From Bacteroidota bacterium (GTDB lineage Bacteria > Bacteroidota > Bacteroidia > B-17B0 > Aurantibacillaceae), in NCBI GenBank assembly GCA_020403265.1, contig JADBXZ010000063.1, forward strand, positions 1-37,208: a stretch of 37,208 nt of DNA. The letters run 5' to 3'. The translations under genes were made by a program, and so were the position numbers. The notes beneath the pieces were generated by a model. That model searched no databases and was not told the origin of the DNA. It worked only from the letters and a program-made list of their open reading frames with translations. Of the stretch, positions 1-7,845 are shown one piece after another. How positions within the stretch are numbered: the stretch's first letter is position 1; each line of letters starts with the position of its first letter.

Positions 1-200
1 TCCCACCTTCTACCTATCCTTGAGTCATACATCCAAAATTCTGCACTTTGCGCACCGGAGAAAATTTCCTCCTCTTTTTCGTGCCCATTGTGGCTGTATC
101 GGTAGTTAGAGGCCGTCCATTTCCTGCCCGGCATTTCCATACCAAAGGCATGGTAAGGTGATATTGTATGATTTTTTTGTAGCAAGTGGTTAAGGCTATT
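1..200 (-). pseudogene. RHS core fragment, copy 1 (runs off left edge)
   Basis: This is a 66-codon open frame, read leftwards off the window, that matches the C-terminal part of an RHS repeat-associated core domain. Recognisable pieces are HAFGMEMPGRKWTAS (residues about 17-31) and YDSRIGRRW at the edge, the usual RHS core end just before the variable tip. None of the N-terminal RHS/YD repeats is present: the frame is closed by TAA at 201-203, and the first ATG is at 140. In full-length RHS proteins this segment closes the shell that encloses a toxin tip. Here it is a headless cassette, either a silent donor for recombination or a relic. The cut point equals that of the second copy near 3071. 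The tip, if any, lies outside the window. Assignment to the RHS core is firm; whether it is expressed is unknown. Confidence 0.7.
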
Positions 201-237
201 TTAATTATATAAATATAGTATAAAAATGCTCTTTTAG
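193..237. repeat. AT-rich flank shared by both RHS fragments, copy 1
   Basis: About 45 bases resembling 3064-3109, including AAATATAGTA followed by AAAAATG and CTTTT. It lies 36 bases from the conserved RHS core segment (112-156), exactly as in the other copy. On the minus strand it contains TATATTTA, close to the Bacteroidota -7 element, so it could be a common promoter, a homology arm for cassette exchange, or both. Confidence 0.6.
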
Positions 238-344
238 CCACGTAAATAACAAAAAACAAAACAGCTTTGACAGTTTTTGCTAAAAATGTGCGGAGCCTAA
301 AATTTAATACACCACACGAAAGGATTCGAGCAGAAGCGGGGCCT

Positions 345-1217
345 TTACTGAAGCAGCATAGAATTTAACAATCTTAATGCTACGGTATCCCCTTTTGATA
401 TAGCTAAACTATAATATTCTTTTGCTTCGCTAAATTTATTTAATCTTTGATAAGCACGAGCTAAACCAGTTATGTAAAGTGAATTATCTGGCTCTAATTC
501 ATGTGCCTTTTTAAAATCAAGCAGGCAATTATCAAAATCTCTTAAGTATCCATAACATGCTCCACGAGATGAATAAAAAAAAGCATCTCTATCATACTCT
601 GGAACTTTAGAAAAAATCAGTAGTGCCTTTTTATATTCTTTATCAAGATTCACAAGATAATTAGCTTTAACTGTATTACAAAATACATCATGAGGGTAAT
701 ATTTTAAAGCCAAATCAACATATTCTTTCACTTTTTTATAATTTTTGGTTATTTCAAACCAAATAATAATGTCTTGAATATCAACTGCACGAGAAGAATT
801 AAATATTAACATTTTCTCAAAATAAAACTTAGAGCTGTCGAACATACTTACCTCATTGTATGCCACAGCTAAAAAAGTGAAATTTCGATTATACTTATTT
901 TCAACATCTAATTTAATCGCCTTATTAAGAATTTTTATTGCATTTTTACTATCACTTTTAATTATTCTATACAATCCGATTCTACACATTGCAAATAAAT
1001 TTTTTTTATCAAATTCTAATAAGGCTTCACTTAACCTCATTGAGTTTTCTAAATCTCGATTATATGCTGCCTCATTTATTAATCTCTTTAAACTATCTAT
1101 TTTATTCAAATCAGATTTTTCTGTCTTATCTTTGGACAAATTATTCTTTTCGTAATCACAAGAATGAACAAACCAGCAGAAAAAAAATAAAACACTTAAT
1201 ATTAAACTACTTTTCAT
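345..1217 (-). CDS. TPR-repeat lipoprotein, possible immunity protein
   Basis: The product is 290 residues. It has a lipoprotein signal (hydrophobic stretch to about residue 19, cysteine in the context FVHSC) followed by several tetratricopeptide-like helical repeats from about residue 50 to the end. The clearest are near residues 215-280. It should therefore sit as a lipoprotein facing the periplasm and bind a protein partner. It starts 5 bases after the preceding ORF and lies in the minus-strand run of small genes behind the RHS fragment at 2013. That is the usual place for immunity genes of polymorphic toxins. An immunity role is inferred from position only; TPR lipoproteins have many other roles. 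Confidence 0.6.
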   Translation of the reverse strand: MKSSLILSVLFFFCWFVHSCDYEKNNLSKDKTEKSDLNKIDSLKRLINEAAYNRDLENSMRLSEALLEFDKKNLFAMCRIGLYRIIKSDSKNAIKILNKAIKLDVENKYNRNFTFLAVAYNEVSMFDSSKFYFEKMLIFNSSRAVDIQDIIIWFEITKNYKKVKEYVDLALKYYPHDVFCNTVKANYLVNLDKEYKKALLIFSKVPEYDRDAFFYSSRGACYGYLRDFDNCLLDFKKAHELEPDNSLYITGLARAYQRLNKFSEAKEYYSLAISKGDTVALRLLNSMLLQ

Positions 1218-1222
1218 AATAA

Positions 1223-1525
1223 TTAATAACCAATATTTGCAGAAACTGGTCCAAGGTTAAATGATGGAGATACCCAGCCTTTTGTAATAGTATCTTTTTT
1301 TTGACCAAGAAAAATTAGCCTACCAGATGGGCCTTGCATGAACTCATTAACTTTCAACTGAAGTGTAGATCTATAACATACATGGTTCCAAGAGTAATTG
1401 TATTGGTATACTAAAGTATTAGTAATCAATCCTGTAAGCCCAGGTACTTGCATCTTCTTAATATCAGTATAATATTGAAAGTGTTGCAACACAACTGTTC
1501 GCGACGGTTTTGTAAACCCAAGCAT
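1223..1525 (-). CDS. Hypothetical protein, possible toxin-tip or interrupted gene remnant
   Basis: A 100-residue ORF that I do not recognise, with no signal peptide or membrane segment. It ends in a small glycine/serine-rich stretch (FNLGPVSANIGY), which resembles a beta-strand tail. Its ATG lies in the same reading frame as the preceding gene, separated only by TGA-CTT. It could therefore be an independent short gene or the C-terminal part of a longer protein split by a nonsense mutation. It lies 5 bases before the TPR lipoprotein gene. Its place among RHS-linked small genes suggests a cassette component, but nothing in the sequence proves a function. Confidence 0.4.
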   Translation of the reverse strand: MLGFTKPSRTVVLQHFQYYTDIKKMQVPGLTGLITNTLVYQYNYSWNHVCYRSTLQLKVNEFMQGPSGRLIFLGQKKDTITKGWVSPSFNLGPVSANIGY

Positions 1526-1528
1526 AAG

Positions 1529-2050
1529 TCATTTTTTGTTTTTACTTTGCCCAAAATCAATATTTACAATTCTTCTAATATTATTATTTAGTGTATCCAA
1601 ATTTTCTTGAGTTACTGAAGAAATATTGTAACAATAATTAAAATTAGCATTTGGTGATTCAACAAAAATACACAATTGTTTATCCTTATTAAATTTCATT
1701 TTCAAAAAGTACTTCATCCTTTGTAACGAAAAATGGTATTTATAAACTTGAATTAAAGTATCTTTCTGAATTCTATATCCACTAAAGTTATAACTCGAAA
1801 CTCTTCCATCTCTTTGATTACTATTAATAACGTAAATAATACTATCGCTTAACATTAAATGACCAAAAGCACTGAAAGGTATATCAACATTATACTCCTT
1901 AACTATTTTATTATTTTTCACAAGTTTAATTTTTTGATTGCCATAGATTAAGGTATCATTTTGTGCGATAATAATTTTTACACTTAAAATAAAAAATATA
2001 AGTACACATAGTTTAATTTTTAGTTTTAATAACTGTTTCTTTGTTCCCAT
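1529..2050 (-). CDS. Secreted hypothetical protein, candidate immunity gene of RHS cassette 2
   Basis: The start is placed at the ATG at 2050, because the only in-frame start further upstream is TTG at 2074. The product has about 173 residues. A basic N-terminus and a hydrophobic segment ending in IIIAQ form a signal peptide, followed by a beta-rich mature part; no family is recognised. The first 38 bases overlap the end of the RHS fragment in another frame, which suggests translational coupling. Position immediately behind an RHS tip is where cognate immunity genes sit. The signal peptide would put the protein in the periplasm or outside. It stops with TGA in frame with the next ORF. Confidence 0.5.
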   Translation of the reverse strand: MGTKKQLLKLKIKLCVLIFFILSVKIIIAQNDTLIYGNQKIKLVKNNKIVKEYNVDIPFSAFGHLMLSDSIIYVINSNQRDGRVSSYNFSGYRIQKDTLIQVYKYHFSLQRMKYFLKMKFNKDKQLCIFVESPNANFNYCYNISSVTQENLDTLNNNIRRIVNIDFGQSKNKK

Positions 2051-3071
2051 TTTTATTATCTTGTCTATAAACAATTTTTTTTGTAGTAGCGGACATGTTT
2101 TTGCCTTTTATATCTTCACTAACTGACCTTGCGTCTTCCGCTTTACGTGTTTTGCCATTCGATTCCGTATTCAGCTCATATCCACTTTTCTCCCAAGCTG
2201 GAGTCAATTTTTCATCTATAGCTTTATTCTTTTCAGATTCAGTCATGCTACTTTTTTCAATATCACTTACATTTTGGATGTCTGGTGTTTTTTCATATTT
2301 ATTTTCGCCTAGCTCGTTTAAAGCATCAATAGCTGTTGAACTACCAACTTTAGACTTGTACTCATCCTTAGAATCATATGACACAGATTTATTTGGATTT
2401 GGATCTCTATCATCTGTCATAACTTCAGCAAAACCAATATCACCCTCGTTAAACTGATAAGCAGTTGTTATCTCATCTCCTAAAGCTTCATAGGCTTCTG
2501 ATGGATTTTTGTCTGTATTTTTATTTATATAGATATCAACAATTGCATTTTGTTCAGTTGATTCGGACCAATTAAACCTCGTTATTCCTTTAACCCCATC
2601 ATCTCCCTCATGAAAAGGAATATCTTTTTCCGCATGTATAACATAATTCACTTCAGGATTTTTTTCTAAGGTTTCGAGTTGACACAGCATGACTTTAGCT
2701 TTTTCATCTTTTGAATTTTGTAAAGCTATTTTCAAATTATTGTATAATGTTTTTGATTTACTATCTGCGGGAGTTACAACTCTACCATCAGGATCCATAA
2801 AAGTTATAGGCTTGTTTAAGCTAAAATTGTATGGGCTTATAAATGGATATTTTTCACGCAGCTTATCCCAAGTTAACCATCTTCCAATTCTACTATCTAA
2901 TATTCTATCGCCAAAATCAAAATCTCCTTCATTAATTTCAGTCGCTTTTTCTTTTCCGTTAAATGCAAATCTATAATCCGACGCCGTCCATTTTCTGCCC
3001 GGCATTTCCATACCAAAGGCATAGTAATCTAAATTTATGTAATCCTTGTTGGGCAATGACTTTAGGCTTTT
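2013..3071 (-). pseudogene. RHS core fragment with variable C-terminal tip, copy 2
   Basis: The open frame runs from just after TAA (3072-3074) to 2013. It begins with the last part of the RHS core: YYAFGMEMPGRKWTAS, then DSRIGRWLTWD, then the terminal DPDGR. About 255 residues of unrelated tip follow. The RHS repeats are missing. There is no good start: TTG at 3056 or the internal ATG at 3011 are the only options. The tip contains LGDEITTAYQF, which lines up with the LxHExxHA zinc motif of RHS-linked M91-like metallopeptidase tips but lacks both histidines. It overlaps the following secreted-protein gene by 38 bases. This fits an orphan tip cassette that becomes active only after recombining into a full-length RHS gene, or a decaying one. 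Confidence 0.6.
2983..3027. repeat. Conserved RHS core segment, copy 2 (pairs with 112-156)
   Basis: These 45 bases match 112-156 with two differences by eye. They encode the FGMEMPGRKWTA region of the RHS core on the minus strand. Similarity drops quickly on the tip side (left on the plus strand) and partly resumes at the AT-rich flank 36 bases to the right. Such a block could serve as a crossover point for tip exchange. Confidence 0.65.
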
Positions 3072-3109
3072 TTATTTTTCATAAATATAGTACAAAAATG
3101 GCTTTTTAA
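3064..3109. repeat. AT-rich flank shared by both RHS fragments, copy 2
   Basis: This block is similar to 193-237 and begins just after the recombinase stop codon. It holds the in-frame TAA that closes the RHS frame at the same codon as in copy 1. On the minus strand TACTATATTTAT resembles a -7 element, though no TTTG lies 19-21 bases upstream, so promoter activity is uncertain. Confidence 0.6.
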
Positions 3110-3118
3110 TTACTTTTT

Positions 3119-4192
3119 TCACGTGTTTTCTGGTTTTATTTTTGTTAATTTTTCGTGTACACTATCTATTTCAGTGTCTATAAATGTTTGTGCAAACGAA
3201 ACATATCTAAAAAATTCTTTGCTGTTTGCTGCATGCCCACTTATTTGCCTTACAGTTTGTTCATTCATGCCTAAGGATAGCATTGTTGTTATGGCGCTTC
3301 TGCGCATGGTATGACTTGTTACGGCATCACAAAACCGATAATGCTGCTTGGTTTTGTTGTTTTTAAAAAGTACTACTGGTATGCCACGCCTTTGCCTGGT
3401 TTTAATTATTGGTTCGGTAAAGCCATATTTTTCCATTACCACTTTTATTTTTCTATTAAAGTAGGCTTTTGAAAATTGAGGGAGTAATTTATGTACATAT
3501 AGTTTTGAATATTTATGAATAATTTTTTCAGAAAACTCCGGCAATTTAACTCTAGTGTATGTTTGTGTTTTTTGCGATTGTGTTTTAATAAACATTTTAA
3601 AATTAGTTACTTCAACGTTGGCTTTTGATAATAACATAATATCAGAGTAACGCAGAGCAACTGTACATCCAAACACGAAAATATCTTTTATTTTTTTTAA
3701 ATTTTTGGTTAATGTCTTTTCAATTTCTTGATTGTGTATTAAATAATTTAATCGTTCAGGTGTAATTACAACAATGCCTACTTCTTCACTTGGGGCATAA
3801 AAATTTTTATGAAAATTACCAATATTTAAGCCCTTCTCAACAATTAAATAATTAAAAAATGTTCTTAACAGTTTAATCATTCTTCCAACGTAATTATCAT
3901 GGTGCTTTAAATCATCATATAAATAAGATGTAAACTCAAAATAAAAATCTTTCCAATATTTTTTTTCCTCGTCAAAAATGGTTTTTCTTTGAGTTCTAAG
4001 GATTTTAATTCTTATTGTTTTGTTTCTGGAAATAGAAAAGCGAGTGAGTAATAATTCTAAAAATTCATAATTTTTTATACTGCTTTTTTTTACTCTTTTA
4101 CCATTTTTTTGAAGTTGTTTTCCTTTCTTAACCTCGTTAATGTATTTTCTCAAGAGTGGCAATAATTCTAGTTCGGTTTTTAATCTGGGCAT
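3119..4192 (-). CDS. Tyrosine recombinase / integrase
   Basis: The product is 357 residues, the usual size for phage- or Xer-type tyrosine recombinases. The N-terminal half (about 30-150) is a helical core-binding domain rich in lysine. The catalytic half carries the full set: Arg181 in ALRYSDI, His294 and Arg297 in SHTMRRS, His320 in ISGH and Tyr330 in FFRYVSF. It cuts and rejoins DNA at specific sites through a covalent phosphotyrosine. It lies directly upstream of, and in the same direction as, the RHS cassettes, with about 45 bases to the RHS frame, so it may be linked to their movement or rearrangement. It looks intact. The target site is unknown, and a resident Xer role is less likely given the lysine-rich N-terminal extension. 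Confidence 0.88.
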   Translation of the reverse strand: MPRLKTELELLPLLRKYINEVKKGKQLQKNGKRVKKSSIKNYEFLELLLTRFSISRNKTIRIKILRTQRKTIFDEEKKYWKDFYFEFTSYLYDDLKHHDNYVGRMIKLLRTFFNYLIVEKGLNIGNFHKNFYAPSEEVGIVVITPERLNYLIHNQEIEKTLTKNLKKIKDIFVFGCTVALRYSDIMLLSKANVEVTNFKMFIKTQSQKTQTYTRVKLPEFSEKIIHKYSKLYVHKLLPQFSKAYFNRKIKVVMEKYGFTEPIIKTRQRRGIPVVLFKNNKTKQHYRFCDAVTSHTMRRSAITTMLSLGMNEQTVRQISGHAANSKEFFRYVSFAQTFIDTEIDSVHEKLTKIKPENT

Positions 4193-4194
4193 AT

Positions 4195-4238
4195 CTTAAG
4201 TTTAATTACTGTTTTAATACTGTTTGATTGTACTTAAG
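4195..4238. promoter_or_regulatory. Candidate operator or recombinase binding site upstream of the integrase
   Basis: A 7-base inverted repeat (CTTAAGT at 4195-4201, ACTTAAG at 4232-4238) encloses two direct copies of TACTGTTT at 4207-4214 and 4218-4225, 11 bases apart (one helical turn). It starts 3 bases from the integrase start codon. Such an arrangement could bind the recombinase or a repressor. The repeats are short and the region is AT-rich, so this is tentative. Confidence 0.3.
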
Positions 4239-4403
4239 TTTTTTTTTAATATTAGCCTGTGAATAACCTTCAGGAAATCGAAACATGCTTATATTCGGGT
4301 AAATAACCGAACTCATAACATTACTCCGAGATAAGTTTTTGAAAATCATTTGATTTTAACATCTAAATCTTAATCTTTTTAACAAAGTTATTAACAAATT
4401 TCG

Positions 4404-4411
4404 TATATTAG
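4404..4411 (+). promoter_or_regulatory. Possible promoter of the T2SS operon
   Basis: TATATTAG lies 16 bases before the gspE start and differs by one base from the Bacteroidota -7 element TAnnTTTG. The same GTATATTAG occurs before the gene at 16789. Two copies of TTAACAAA (4379-4386 and 4391-4398) lie just upstream. No clear TTTG -33 box is visible. Confidence 0.3.
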
Positions 4412-4427
4412 AATCCTTATCCATTGA

Positions 4428-5873
4428 ATGGCGGAAGCACTTTTAATAAGCACAGAAGTTAAAAATTCTATTAGTTTGGAACAAGCCTGGTATTACCACA
4501 TTGTACCAATACAGGTTGCTGCAAATAAAATAGATTTTTACGTAGATAAAAACGAAAACAACAGCAGCGTAAAAGACGAATTAGAAATTATTTTAGGTAA
4601 GCAAGTACTGCTAATACCAATGGATACTGAAGAGCTTAACGCTTTACTTATTAAAAATTACCCTAAACAAAACAATAGTAATGGTGGTTTAAACACCGCA
4701 AGCCAGCAAACTTACCGACTAAATGTTAACGATGGTAATTTTTTAGAAACTTTGGTAAAAGAGGCTAAAAGTCTAAGCAGCTCTGATATCCATTTCGAAA
4801 ATTATGGTGAAAAATCACGAATTCGTTTCAGAGTAGATGGTGTTTTGATTGATAGGCACAAGTTAAATACAGCTGAGTATAAAACATTGGTTAACAAAAT
4901 TAAAGTACAGGCCAATTGCGATATTGCTGAGAAACGTTTACCACAAGATGGCCGCATTCGATTTAAATTTAATGGTGCTAACCTGGATATTCGTGTAAGT
5001 ATATTACCAACGTTATATGGCGAAAAAATTGTGTTGCGTTTGTTAGGTAGCGATGCTAGTCATTTAAGTATTGAAAAACTTGGCTTAACAAAAGAGGAAC
5101 TCGAACGTTATCAATTAGCAATTAAAAAACCAAATGGAATTATCTTAATCAGTGGTCCTACCGGTTCAGGTAAAACCACCACACTTTACGCAACGCTAAA
5201 ACAATTAAACAAAGTTACGACCAACATATTAACGATTGAAGATCCTATTGAATATACGCTTGATGGCATAAATCAGGTACAGTTGAAGGAGGATATAGGC
5301 TTAACTTATACCGAGGCATTGCGCACTTTTCTTCGTCAGGATCCTGATATCATTATGCTTGGAGAGATACGCGATGCGCAAACTGCACAAATGGCCATAC
5401 GCGCTGCTTTAACAGGGCATTTGGTTTTAAGTACCATTCATACTAATTCGGCCTGGGGTACTGTGTCGCGCTTAACAGATATGGGTGTAGCGCCTTATTT
5501 GTTGGCAAGTACATTAAATTTATCGGTTGCTCAGCGCTTAATTCGAACACTTTGCGCATCATGCAAAAAAGAGCAAGCTTTTAACATGACAGAGTTACCA
5601 CAAAAATACCAACACTTAAAAATAGAAACTTGTCAATCGGCTGTTGGTTGCCCATCATGCAACTACACAGGTTACAAAGGCCGAAAAGCCATCTATGAAG
5701 TGATTAATATTAATAAAGATTTAGCTGAAGAAATTAAAAAGAATGCTACAAATATCGATGATTACTTAAAACAAAGTAACATCAACAGTCTTGCTCAAAA
5801 TGCCTTTGAATTGTTTGCGCAGGGCCAAACCACCTTAGAAGAAATTTACCCTTATTTGATCAATGAAAACTAA
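4428..5873 (+). CDS. gspE: Type II secretion / type IV pilus assembly ATPase (GspE/PilB)
   Basis: This cytoplasmic hexameric ATPase powers pseudopilus assembly. Its 481 residues contain a short N-terminal domain (about 1-80) and an N2E domain with the typical SSSDIHFE (117-124). The ATPase core follows: Walker A GPTGSGKTT (243-251), a Walker B region ending in MLGEIRD (310-316), and the His box LSTIHTN (334-340). A zinc-binding C-M domain has Cys376, Cys379, Cys408 and Cys411. All catalytic parts are present, so it should be active. The N-terminal domain is shorter than in proteobacterial GspE. It is the first gene of the plus-strand operon and overlaps gspD by 11 bases. GspE and PilB cannot be fully separated by sequence, but the neighbours favour GspE. 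Confidence 0.93.
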   Translation: MAEALLISTEVKNSISLEQAWYYHIVPIQVAANKIDFYVDKNENNSSVKDELEIILGKQVLLIPMDTEELNALLIKNYPKQNNSNGGLNTASQQTYRLNVNDGNFLETLVKEAKSLSSSDIHFENYGEKSRIRFRVDGVLIDRHKLNTAEYKTLVNKIKVQANCDIAEKRLPQDGRIRFKFNGANLDIRVSILPTLYGEKIVLRLLGSDASHLSIEKLGLTKEELERYQLAIKKPNGIILISGPTGSGKTTTLYATLKQLNKVTTNILTIEDPIEYTLDGINQVQLKEDIGLTYTEALRTFLRQDPDIIMLGEIRDAQTAQMAIRAALTGHLVLSTIHTNSAWGTVSRLTDMGVAPYLLASTLNLSVAQRLIRTLCASCKKEQAFNMTELPQKYQHLKIETCQSAVGCPSCNYTGYKGRKAIYEVININKDLAEEIKKNATNIDDYLKQSNINSLAQNAFELFAQGQTTLEEIYPYLINEN

Positions 5874-7842
5874 TTTAAATTATTTATCAGCATGTAGCTT
5901 AAAAAAACAGCTTGGCATAGCAAATTACAGCAAAGCAGTATTAAGTATTCTGTTTATCTTTTTTGTATTTGCTCAGAGTATTAATGCACAAGATCGCTTT
6001 GATGTGTTAGATGAAAAACTTAATCAATTGGCAAAGTCATACCCAGGTATTAACGAAGCAGTTGAAATTTCAATGACAGCTGCCTCTTTGCAGGAGTATG
6101 TTAGAGCTATTGGTACTAGTAATAATTTAAATGTAAATGTTGATCCGGGTATCGATGTTAAATTAAGCAATAGTTTTAAAAAGGTTACAGCCAAAGAAGT
6201 GTTCTTGTTTTTATGTAAACGCTACGATTTGGATATTCAGTTTGTCGGCCCTATTATTACATTCGTGAAATACGCCGCTCCGGTGGTGGAAAAGAAAATT
6301 GCTCAGCGTAAAATTAATATTCTTTACGAACGCAATGCTGACCTCCTTAGTTATGATTTAAATAATGATACGTTAGGAAATGTAACCAAAGAAATCACTA
6401 AACAAAGTGGTAGAAACATAATTTATAGTCCTGAATTGATGAATAAAGTGGTAAGTGGCTATATGCAAAACGCTAGTTTTATTTCAGCTCTTGAAAAATT
6501 GGCGTTTGCCAATGATTTAAAAGTAAGTAAAACGCCTGATGATTTTTATGTTTTTGAAAAGAAACAGATTGTAGCAGGGAATTCGGGAACAAATAACAAT
6601 CCTTTTGGTTCGTTAACCGGTTCAACCAACAATAACCCGGTACAGGAAAATAAAAATGCTAAAATAAAAGTACAAGACGGGCTCATTACTATGGATGTAT
6701 CCAATTTGCCGATAGCGGAAGTTGTGAACACGGTTTCTAAAGAGCTAGGTAAAAATTATTTTTTATTTAGTGAATTAAAGGGCAATACAACATTAAAAGT
6801 AGTTGAGGCGCCTTACGATGAGTTTTTACGCTTACTTTTTAACGGTACAGAACTTACCTTTAAAAAAGATGGACAAACTTACTTATTTGGTGACCGTAAC
6901 TTAGAAGGCTTACGGCAAAGCAAATTAATCACCTTAAAAAACAGAACCATCGAAAAAATGATGGATTTTGTTCCGGCTGAGCTAAAGAAAGGCGTTGACG
7001 TTAAGTTGTTTGAAGATTTAAATGGATTAATTGTAAGCGGTTCGCAACCTCGTATTAACGAGCTAGAGGCTTTTATCAGACAAATAGATGTGGTAGTGCC
7101 AATGGTTCACATTGAGGTGATTATTGCAGATGTTAGAAAAAGTAATTCCTTGTCAGCAGGTATTTCGGCGGGATTAGGAACCAAAACAGGCACAACGGGT
7201 GGAACTGTTTTGCCGGATTATAATTTTAACTTAAATGCCCAATCAATTAATAATCTGATTAGTGGAATCAATGGTTTTGGTTTAATTAACTTGGGTAATG
7301 TGTCGTCCAATTTTTACGCCAGCTTAAAAGCAATGGAAACCAATGGTGTATTAAAGTTAAGATCAACACCACAAATTGCTACGTTAAACGGACACGAGGC
7401 AAAATTAAGTGTAGGGCAGACGCAATATTACCTGGAAGTCAACAATCAATTGGTTAATCAGGTTAACACACAGCAAAATTTATTGCAAACACAAAACTGG
7501 AAATCGGTAAATGCGGATTTATCTGTTAGCATAGACCCACAAGTTTCGGGCGATGAACAAATTACAATGACAATTAATGTGAAACAATCCAGCTTCACTG
7601 AACGTGTTTCTAACACAGCTCCACCTGGTACAATTAACCGCGATTTTCAATCATTAGTAAGGGTTAAAAATGGTGAAATGATTATGTTGGGTGGATTAGA
7701 GGAAAATCAAGTGAATAATTCCGGATCCGGTTTACCATTTATTTCTCGTATCCCTATCCTAAAATGGATTTTTGGCAACAGAACCAAGTCAAAATCAGAA
7801 AATAAGTTAACCATATTTATTAAACCAACCGTTATTTTTTAA
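5863..7842 (+). CDS. gspD: Secretin, outer-membrane channel (GspD/PilQ)
   Basis: Its 659 residues have a long signal peptide with a hydrophobic stretch ending in INAQ near residue 43. N0/N1-like periplasmic modules follow from about 60 to 420. The secretin barrel domain is at about 420-659: VPMVHIEVIIADV near 415, SVGQTQYY near 515, LVRVKNGEMIMLGG, then the closing IPILKWIFGNR and a beta strand to the C-terminus. It forms the gated ring through which substrate or filament leaves. The linker near 240-270 is Asn/Gly rich. The ATG lies inside the gspE stop region (11-base overlap), so translation is coupled. No pilotin S-domain extension is seen at the C-terminus. The lipoprotein gene downstream could serve as a pilotin, but that is a guess. 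Confidence 0.92.
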   Translation: MKTNLNYLSACSLKKQLGIANYSKAVLSILFIFFVFAQSINAQDRFDVLDEKLNQLAKSYPGINEAVEISMTAASLQEYVRAIGTSNNLNVNVDPGIDVKLSNSFKKVTAKEVFLFLCKRYDLDIQFVGPIITFVKYAAPVVEKKIAQRKINILYERNADLLSYDLNNDTLGNVTKEITKQSGRNIIYSPELMNKVVSGYMQNASFISALEKLAFANDLKVSKTPDDFYVFEKKQIVAGNSGTNNNPFGSLTGSTNNNPVQENKNAKIKVQDGLITMDVSNLPIAEVVNTVSKELGKNYFLFSELKGNTTLKVVEAPYDEFLRLLFNGTELTFKKDGQTYLFGDRNLEGLRQSKLITLKNRTIEKMMDFVPAELKKGVDVKLFEDLNGLIVSGSQPRINELEAFIRQIDVVVPMVHIEVIIADVRKSNSLSAGISAGLGTKTGTTGGTVLPDYNFNLNAQSINNLISGINGFGLINLGNVSSNFYASLKAMETNGVLKLRSTPQIATLNGHEAKLSVGQTQYYLEVNNQLVNQVNTQQNLLQTQNWKSVNADLSVSIDPQVSGDEQITMTINVKQSSFTERVSNTAPPGTINRDFQSLVRVKNGEMIMLGGLEENQVNNSGSGLPFISRIPILKWIFGNRTKSKSENKLTIFIKPTVIF

Positions 7843-7845
7843 GTC

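Noticed and set aside
14-259. Minus-strand 81-codon frame with hydrophobic start
   Set aside because: The RHS core similarity is in a different frame (200 down to 1), which has the conserved residues; this one is a shadow.
856-1219. Plus-strand open frames opposite the TPR lipoprotein
   Set aside because: They are antisense to a gene with signal peptide and TPR pattern, and are made of low-complexity hydrophobic residues produced by AT-rich complement.
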